Assembly: GCA_046046315.1 (NCBI GenBank)
Contig: JBJOKB010000029.1
Span: forward strand, 1 to 11,202
Source of the DNA: ATZT02 sp046046315
Lineage (GTDB): Bacteria; Actinomycetota; Actinomycetes; S36-B12; UBA5976
Direction: 5' to 3'
Length of the DNA: 11,202 bases
Below are positions 6,681-11,202 of the stretch, piece by piece (the stretch's first letter is position 1; every line of letters begins with the position of its first letter). The notes beneath the pieces are model-generated. The model was not told where the DNA came from. It did not search any database and saw only the letters and a list, made by a program, of their open reading frames with translations. A program made the translations under genes and the position numbers.

Positions 6681-7424
6681 TTATTCTCCTATATTTCCAA
6701 CGATTAACCACATAGCTACAACGCCAACAATTGTTGCAAGCATCGTAAGTCTTGATGGATGACGAGAATGTGCCTCTGGCAAAATATGAGAAGTTGCTAA
6801 ATAGATTACAAATCCTGAGAAAACAGCTAAATAAATTCCAACTGATTTATCACTTAAAGCAATAACGCTTCCAAGGGCTGCACCAGAAATTCTCATCACA
6901 GCATCTAAACCAAGTAAGTAGAAAGAAGACTTTGTCCACTTTCCACTCTTAATCAAAAGAGAAACAGTATTTAACCCATCACTAAATGCGTGAGCCAACA
7001 AAGCTATAAAAACTGTTAAACCTAGAGCATTACTTACTTGAAAAGAAATTCCTAAAGCCACTCCATCTAAGAAAACATGCCCAGCCATTCCCACAGCACC
7101 CAAACCACCTGCAACATTTACAGGATGTTTGTGGTCATGACCATAATCAGACTCAGTTGCCTCATGTGAGCCAAATATTTTTTCAGCAAAGTGCAAACTT
7201 AAAAATCCAAGAACTAGTGCAAGTGAAACTATTTGAATTCCACCAACAGAATCAGTGTTGAGTTCAAATATTTCAGGCAATAAATCAAAAGCAACTAAAC
7301 CTAAAAGCAGTCCACCGGATAGACCTAAAACTAGATGAAGACGATCCTTTCCTTTAAGGGCAAGATAACCACCCAACAAGGTCGCAAAAACAGTTACTGC
7401 TGCAAGTAAAATAGCAAGATTCAT
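6681..7424 (-). CDS. ZIP-family divalent metal transporter (probably zinc)
   Basis: This is a 247-residue membrane protein with eight predicted hydrophobic spans (about 1-22, 32-52, 62-82, 107-128, 131-153, 165-188, 194-214, 226-244). The loop between spans 3 and 4 is short and His-rich (HEATESDYGHDHKH, 87-100), typical of ZIP transporters. The metal-site helices read H116-VFLDG in span 4 and H145-AFSDG in span 5. Canonical ZIPs have HNxPEG-like sequences there, so this is a divergent ZIP subfamily with Asp in place of Glu and no Pro. ZIPs move Zn2+ or similar cations into the cytoplasm. Upstream on the same strand, 40 bases away, is a small membrane protein gene that may share its transcript. 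The ATG at 7424 has only a weak AGAGA before it. No recognisable Zur operator is seen upstream. Confidence 0.88.
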   Translation of the reverse strand: MNLAILLAAVTVFATLLGGYLALKGKDRLHLVLGLSGGLLLGLVAFDLLPEIFELNTDSVGGIQIVSLALVLGFLSLHFAEKIFGSHEATESDYGHDHKHPVNVAGGLGAVGMAGHVFLDGVALGISFQVSNALGLTVFIALLAHAFSDGLNTVSLLIKSGKWTKSSFYLLGLDAVMRISGAALGSVIALSDKSVGIYLAVFSGFVIYLATSHILPEAHSRHPSRLTMLATIVGVVAMWLIVGNIGE

Positions 7425-7447
7425 AATCTCTAACTTAACCTATCCCT

Positions 7448-7468
7448 AAAAAACTTGGCTTAGCCTAG
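7448..7468 (-). terminator. Possible weak intrinsic terminator after the small membrane protein gene
   Basis: On the minus strand a short stem (CT-A-GGC, loop TAA, GCC-A-AG, with one A-A mismatch) is followed directly by a run of six T. It overlaps the stop codon of the upstream gene. The stem is short, so it may only attenuate read-through into the ZIP gene. Confidence 0.3.
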
Positions 7469-7758
7469 AAGCGACTAAAAGCTGTGTAGAAAATTAACAC
7501 AGCGACCAAAACTCGAAGAACTTTAGAAGAACGCGTGAGTACTGGCCAACTCAGTGCTAAAAGCCAAACAAGAACTAAACCAATAAAAAGTAAAGCAAAA
7601 AAACCAATCCAAAGTCCTGGTGATTCATTGGGATTGGCCAATAAACCAATTAGCAAGACGATGGTCATAAATACTGGCAAGATCCAGCGGGGAAGGGAGT
7701 GAATTCGAACTAAATAAGGAGCACTGGCTTTTTCAAGTTTTTTTCTGAACTCAGACAT
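7465..7758 (-). CDS. Small membrane protein of unknown function (possible DUF6703 family)
   Basis: This is a 97-residue protein with a basic, hydrophilic N-terminus (1-22) and three hydrophobic spans at roughly 24-41, 47-69 and 80-94. A short NPNESPG turn (42-48) joins the first two. The overall pattern, with LPRW before the first helix and LSWPVLTR after the second, resembles the small actinobacterial DUF6703 family, which has no known function. I make that link from memory and tentatively. There are no catalytic motifs. It lies upstream of the ZIP gene on the same strand and diverges from the ABM-fold gene. Start at ATG 7758; no strong ribosome binding site precedes it. The hydrophobic pattern and flanking conserved genes suggest it is real and not a chance frame. 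Confidence 0.7.
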   Translation of the reverse strand: MSEFRKKLEKASAPYLVRIHSLPRWILPVFMTIVLLIGLLANPNESPGLWIGFFALLFIGLVLVWLLALSWPVLTRSSKVLRVLVAVLIFYTAFSRF

Positions 7759-7795
7759 TCACACACTCACATTCCTATAAAGGGATACCTCTAGT
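7759..7795. promoter_or_regulatory. Short divergent promoter region (small membrane protein / ABM-fold gene)
   Basis: Only 37 bases separate the two divergent starts, so promoter elements must overlap the genes themselves. TATAAA at 7776-7781 could be a -10 element on the plus strand. AAAGGGA (7779-7785) could instead be a ribosome binding site 10 bases before the GTG at 7796. No matching -35 was found for either strand. Confidence 0.35.
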
Positions 7796-8128
7796 GTGGC
7801 GGATATGTTCGTAATGACAAAACATAGGTGTGATGATCAGGCTGACTTTCTAATTAAGGTTAAGCAAATGGTTGCATTTCTTTCCAATGAACCAGGATTC
7901 CTTGAAGTCCTAGTTGGCAGAGCCCCCGATGATGCTCAAACTTTGGTAATCGTTCAAAAATGGGATTCGATAGGCAATGCTCGCAGGGCACTCAACTCTG
8001 GCAAGAATCGAATGGACGTTTGGCCAGTTTTATCAAGTGCTAATGACGAACCGACCATGTTTGAAACTTTATTTGAGTTCAAAGATGGCATTGGGAATGA
8101 CTTTGAATCGGTGCTTAACGAAAACTAA
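7796..8128 (+). CDS. Antibiotic biosynthesis monooxygenase (ABM) domain protein
   Basis: This is a 110-residue single-domain protein with the ABM / dimeric alpha-beta barrel pattern. A first strand (MFVMTKHRC, 4-12) leads to a long helix (about 14-31), then EPGFLEVLVGRAPDD (32-46), the strand TLVIVQKWDS (49-58) and the helix AxRRALNS (61-68). A last strand lies near 88-95 (FETLFEF). The fold is shared by cofactor-free monooxygenases, haem-degrading proteins and many enzymes of unknown role. No haem-ligand signature is evident, so the function is open. The start is taken as GTG 7796 because AAAGGGA lies 10 bases upstream. ATG 7805 (beginning MFVMTKH) is a real alternative that removes three residues. 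It reads toward glyS, 53 bases upstream of it. Confidence 0.75.
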   Translation: MADMFVMTKHRCDDQADFLIKVKQMVAFLSNEPGFLEVLVGRAPDDAQTLVIVQKWDSIGNARRALNSGKNRMDVWPVLSSANDEPTMFETLFEFKDGIGNDFESVLNEN

Positions 8129-8181
8129 CTAAGTCTTTAAGTAGGCTAAAGGTTCAATACATTAAATGGGAATAAAGGGGA
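8129..8181 (+). promoter_or_regulatory. glyS leader region with possible promoter and ribosome binding site
   Basis: TACATT (8158-8163) fits a TAnnnT -10 element, with a poor -35 (CTTTAA, 8135-8140) 17 bases before it. AAAGGGGA (8174-8181) is a strong Shine-Dalgarno sequence. The 53 bases are too short for a T-box riboswitch, and none of its landmarks is visible. Confidence 0.4.
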
Positions 8182-9570
8182 ATGGCCCAAATGGCAGCTG
8201 ATCGCGTAGAAGCCATTGTTAATTTAGCTAAACGTCGTGGTTTTGTTTATCCTTCAAGTGAAATTTATGGTGGAACTCGCTCGGCTTGGGACTATGGTCC
8301 ACTGGGAGTTGCTTTAAAAGAAAATGTTAGAAATCAATGGTGGCAATCAATTGTTAGATCGCGAGAAGATGTTGTTGGACTTGATTCCTCAGTAATACTT
8401 GCACCACAAGTTTGGCAAGCATCAGGACATGTTGAGGCATTCGTAGATCCGTTAACAGAATGTAAACAATGCCATAAAAGATATAGAGCTGACCAAGTAA
8501 TTGAAGCTTATGTAACAAAAAATAAAAAAGAACCAGCAAATGGTTTAGCAGATATTGCGTGTGCAAATTGTGGTACGCGTGGTCAATTTACTGAAGAAAG
8601 AATGTTTAATGGAATGCTGCGTACTCATGTCGGTGTTTCAGAAGACGATGGAGCATTGCATTATTTACGACCAGAAACTGCACAAGGAATATTTGTTAAC
8701 TTTAATAATGTTTTAACAACATCTAGAAAAAAACCTCCATTTGGTATTGCACAAGTCGGTAAAGCTTTTAGAAATGAAATTACTCCAGGCAATTTCATTT
8801 TTAGAACCAGAGAATTTGAACAAATGGAATTAGAATATTTTGTCAAACCAGGCGAAGATGAAAAATGGCATGAATATTGGTTAGAACAAAGATGGAATTG
8901 GTATGTGGATCTAGGAATCAAACCTGAAAACTTAAGAAAATTTGAACATCCTAAAGAAAAACTGTCACATTATGCAAAAAGAACTGTTGATATTGAATAT
9001 AAATTTGAATTCGCAGGTTCTGAGTGGGCAGAGCTTGAAGGAGTTGCAAATAGAACAGATTTTGACTTAAAGACACATAGTCAAGCTAGTGGTACAGATC
9101 TAAATTATTTTGATCAAGAAAATAATGAAAAATATTTTCCTTACGTTATTGAACCATCAGCCGGTTTAACAAGAGCAGTATTGGCATTTTTACTTGATGC
9201 TTACGATGAAGATGAAGCGCCAAATTCTAAAGGCGGAGTAGATAAAAGAACTGTTTTAAGACTTGATCCAAGACTTGCACCAATTAAAGTTGCAGTTTTG
9301 CCGTTATCAAGAGATGAAAAATTAAGTCCAGTTGCAAAACAAATAGCACAAGAATTGCGTAAAAAATACATGGTGGAATTTGATGATTCAGGTGCTATTG
9401 GTCGTCGTTATAGACGAGCAGATGAAATCGGAACACCTTTTGCTGTCACTGTTGATTTTGAAAGCTTGGAAGATAAAAGTGTCACAATTAGAGACAGAGA
9501 TAGCATGGAACAGGTACGAGTTCCCATAGCAGAATTACCAAATTGGTTAGGTTCTCGTTTACCTGCGTAA
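8182..9570 (+). CDS. glyS: Glycyl-tRNA synthetase, single-chain (alpha2) type
   Basis: This is a 462-residue class II glycine--tRNA ligase that charges tRNA-Gly with glycine. The N-terminus has the family block LAKRRGFVYPSSEIYGG (15-31) and WDYGPLG (36-42). Two CxxC pairs (C94/C97 and C127/C130) form the zinc-binding insert seen in this type. LRPETAQGIFVNF (162-174) comes before motif 2 (196-220, with FRNEI and the catalytic Arg in FRTREFEQME). Motif 3 is EPSAGLTR (324-331). The anticodon-binding domain covers about 366-456. The alpha2 form is normal for actinobacteria. Two in-frame ATGs compete: 8182 leaves one base after the GGGG of the ribosome binding site, while 8191 (giving MAADRVE) leaves ten and matches related proteins better, so the true start may be 8191. 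It is probably cotranscribed with dusB. Confidence 0.96.
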   Translation: MAQMAADRVEAIVNLAKRRGFVYPSSEIYGGTRSAWDYGPLGVALKENVRNQWWQSIVRSREDVVGLDSSVILAPQVWQASGHVEAFVDPLTECKQCHKRYRADQVIEAYVTKNKKEPANGLADIACANCGTRGQFTEERMFNGMLRTHVGVSEDDGALHYLRPETAQGIFVNFNNVLTTSRKKPPFGIAQVGKAFRNEITPGNFIFRTREFEQMELEYFVKPGEDEKWHEYWLEQRWNWYVDLGIKPENLRKFEHPKEKLSHYAKRTVDIEYKFEFAGSEWAELEGVANRTDFDLKTHSQASGTDLNYFDQENNEKYFPYVIEPSAGLTRAVLAFLLDAYDEDEAPNSKGGVDKRTVLRLDPRLAPIKVAVLPLSRDEKLSPVAKQIAQELRKKYMVEFDDSGAIGRRYRRADEIGTPFAVTVDFESLEDKSVTIRDRDSMEQVRVPIAELPNWLGSRLPA

Positions 9571-9583
9571 AATAGTTTTACCT

Positions 9584-10744
9584 ATGTCTTTAAAAACCTC
9601 AAGATTTGAAGTTGATCCTCCCGTTGTTTTAGCTCCCATGGCAGGAATTACTAATCAAGCATTTCGAAGATTATGTCGTGAATATGGTGCAGGTCTTTAT
9701 GTAAGCGAAATGGTTACAAGTAGAGCTTTAATTGAAAGATCTCCTGAAACTATTCGAATGGTTACTCCAGATCCTGATGAAGAAATTAGAAGTGTGCAAC
9801 TTTATGGAGTAGATCCTGAAGTTATGTCCAAAGCTGTGGAGATGCTTATAAGAGAAAATAGAGCAGATCATATTGATTTAAACATGGGATGTCCCGTACC
9901 AAAAGTGACCAAAAAAGGCGGGGGAGCAGCACTTCCCTGGAAAAAGGATTTGTTTCAAGAAATTTTGGAAAGTGCAGTTAATACTTCAAATAAAATAACC
10001 TCCGAATTAGGAGTGAAAAAAGTTCCTGTCACAGTAAAAATGCGAATGGGAATCGATGATCAGCATTTAACTTATATTGAAGCAGGAAAAATCGCCGCCA
10101 AAGCAGGTGTTAGCTGGGTTGCGCTTCATGCACGCACCGCGGAACAAATGTATTCGGGGAAAGCTCGATGGGAAGCTATCAAGGTTTTGGTTGAAGAATT
10201 AAAAGAATTTGATGTCCCTGTTCTTGGTAATGGTGATATTTGGTCGGCTCAAGATGCATTAGAAATGGTTAAGCAAACCGGTTGTGCGGGAGTTGTAGTC
10301 GGTCGTGGTTGTTTAGGAAAACCATGGCTATTTGGACAACTTGCTGCAGCCTTTGCAGGTAGAGACATTCCTAAGGATCCCGGATTAGATGTAGTTTCAC
10401 AAATTATTAAAAGACATGCTGTTTTATTGTGCGAATTGTACGGTGAATATAAAGGAATTAGAGATATTAGAAAACATATGGCTTGGTATTTGAAAGGCTT
10501 TTCAGTTGGAAACCAATTAAGAACATCATTAGCAATGGTTGAAAGTTTAGAAAACTTAGATTTCTTGTTAGCTAAATTAGATATAAATCAAGATTTCCCT
10601 GAAATTGTCATAGACAAACCTCGAGGCCGTGTTGGTTCACAAAAGAAAGTTTCCCTTCCCCATAATTGGCTGAATAGTAGAAGTATTGACAAAAATGAAG
10701 TCAAAGATCTTCGTGAAGCCGAATTATCTGTTAGCGGTGGCTAA
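9584..10744 (+). CDS. dusB: tRNA-dihydrouridine synthase (DusB type)
   Basis: This is a 386-residue FMN-dependent enzyme that reduces uridines to dihydrouridine in tRNA. The TIM-barrel shows LAPMAGITNQAFR (16-28), SEMVTSRAL (41-49), IDLNMGCPVPKVTKKGGGAA (97-116) with catalytic Cys103, VKMRMG (151-156), LHARTAEQMYSGKARW (181-196), GNGDIW (215-220) and VVGRGCLGKPWLF (238-250), the last for FMN phosphate binding. The helical RNA-binding domain follows (about 265-335), with IRKHMAWYLKGF (295-306). The tail PRGRVGSQKKVSLPHNW (346-362) ending in VSGG is longer than in Escherichia coli DusB and typical of actinobacterial members. The gene starts 13 bases after glyS without a visible ribosome binding site. 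The next gene begins with GTG directly after its stop codon. Assignment to the DusB subfamily is by overall similarity. Confidence 0.95.
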   Translation: MSLKTSRFEVDPPVVLAPMAGITNQAFRRLCREYGAGLYVSEMVTSRALIERSPETIRMVTPDPDEEIRSVQLYGVDPEVMSKAVEMLIRENRADHIDLNMGCPVPKVTKKGGGAALPWKKDLFQEILESAVNTSNKITSELGVKKVPVTVKMRMGIDDQHLTYIEAGKIAAKAGVSWVALHARTAEQMYSGKARWEAIKVLVEELKEFDVPVLGNGDIWSAQDALEMVKQTGCAGVVVGRGCLGKPWLFGQLAAAFAGRDIPKDPGLDVVSQIIKRHAVLLCELYGEYKGIRDIRKHMAWYLKGFSVGNQLRTSLAMVESLENLDFLLAKLDINQDFPEIVIDKPRGRVGSQKKVSLPHNWLNSRSIDKNEVKDLREAELSVSGG

Positions 10745-11202
10745 GTGTTTAAGGTAATTAAATTAGTTTATAAATTAATTAAATGGAGTATTGCAATTGT
10801 TGTAATTGGATTACTGGTCTTTGTTGGGTATAACGCATCTGGTGTTTGGTCAAGTGCAAAATTAGATCAAAGAGATAATTCTGATGCAATTATTGTTTTG
10901 GGTGCAGCTCAATTTGATGGAGATCCATCACCTGTTTTTAGTAATCGACTTGACCACGCGCTAGAACTTTATAGGGATAAAGTTTCACCTCTTGTGATAA
11001 CTGTGGGTGGAAAACAAGATGGCGACAGATTCACTGAAGCAGAAGCAGGATTTAATTATTTAAATAAGTCAATTAAGAAAAAGAATTTAAAAGCCATTAC
11101 GGACGGAAAAGATACTTTGCAAAGCTTTGAACTAATCAGAAAGGAATTCCCGGATTTAAAAACAGTCACGTTAGTCAGTGATCCTGCACATTTATGGCGT
11201 AG
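10745..11202 (+). CDS. YdcF/SanA-like DUF218 membrane-anchored protein, 5' part
   Basis: The reading frame opens with GTG immediately after the dusB TAA (TAAGTG) and runs off the window after 152 codons. A basic N-terminus is followed by one hydrophobic segment (about residues 15-29), which would anchor the protein with its domain outside the cytoplasm. The DUF218 fold follows: DAIIVLGAAQFDGDPSPVF (47-65), SNRLDHALELY (66-76) and ITVGGKQDGD (85-94). Further along, SDPAHLWR lies at the window's end. DUF218 proteins such as SanA and YdcF are linked to envelope barrier functions; no firm enzymatic reaction is known. No ATG lies near enough to replace the GTG, and the zero-base junction suggests translational coupling with dusB. 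The C-terminal part is outside the window. Confidence 0.85.
   Translation, partial: MFKVIKLVYKLIKWSIAIVVIGLLVFVGYNASGVWSSAKLDQRDNSDAIIVLGAAQFDGDPSPVFSNRLDHALELYRDKVSPLVITVGGKQDGDRFTEAEAGFNYLNKSIKKKNLKAITDGKDTLQSFELIRKEFPDLKTVTLVSDPAHLWR

Noticed and set aside
8129..8181. Possible T-box or glycine riboswitch before glyS
   Set aside because: Only 53 bases are available and neither a T-box core nor a tandem glycine-aptamer pattern can be seen; a plain promoter and ribosome binding site suffice.
8661..8921. Minus-strand open frame of 86 codons inside glyS
   Set aside because: It lies entirely opposite the catalytic motifs of glycyl-tRNA synthetase, whose conservation explains the sequence fully.
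1..11202. CRISPR arrays, insertion sequences, prophage genes, tRNA or rRNA genes
   Set aside because: No regular repeats, transposase or integrase motifs, attachment-like duplications or cloverleaf sequences were seen; almost all bases belong to conserved chromosomal genes.

Overview
The window is an 11.2-kb, gene-dense piece of bacterial chromosome. Its gene order is the conserved actinobacterial housekeeping order hit - phoH(ybeZ) - ybeY - corC(ybeX) - era - [variable gene] - recO - uppS - [metal genes] - glyS - dusB. The DNA is AT-rich by eye, with AGA, AAA, GAA and TTA-type codons preferred and intergenic gaps of only 0 to 98 bases. Together this suggests a small-genome, low-GC planktonic actinobacterium, for example of the Nanopelagicales (acI) type. 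The placement is an inference from synteny and composition; no taxonomic search was possible.

Left part (1-3927, + strand): the 3' end of a HIT-family gene is followed by a ribosome-maturation and membrane-integrity block. This block is PhoH/YbeZ ATPase, YbeY endoribonuclease (ATGA overlap with the next gene), a CorC/HlyC CBS-domain membrane protein, and Era GTPase. YbeY and Era both act at the 3' end of 16S rRNA, so their clustering makes functional sense.

Middle (3924-6679): a PerM/AI-2E-family membrane protein lies on the minus strand in the era-recO slot, starting with TTG behind the best Shine-Dalgarno sequence in the window. Its stop codon interlocks with that of era. A 98-base divergent region with an unusual G/T-only tract separates it from recO. 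recO is followed after 3 bases by uppS, the undecaprenyl diphosphate synthase of cell-wall lipid carrier synthesis.

Right part (6681-8128): a minus-strand pair, a small three-helix membrane protein and a ZIP metal transporter, sits between uppS and glyS. A divergent antibiotic-biosynthesis-monooxygenase-fold (ABM) gene follows. In other actinobacteria the same slot carries zinc-homeostasis genes, which hints that this ZIP handles zinc.

Right end (8182-11202, + strand): single-chain glycyl-tRNA synthetase, a DusB-type tRNA-dihydrouridine synthase, and a YdcF/SanA-like DUF218 gene. The last uses a GTG start abutting the dusB stop and is cut by the window edge.

No mobile element, CRISPR array, RNA gene or obvious new system was seen. 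No gene-free stretch exceeds 100 bases. The points worth a second look are small: start-codon choices, interlocking gene ends, metal-site residues in the ZIP protein, and the recO/perM intergenic region.
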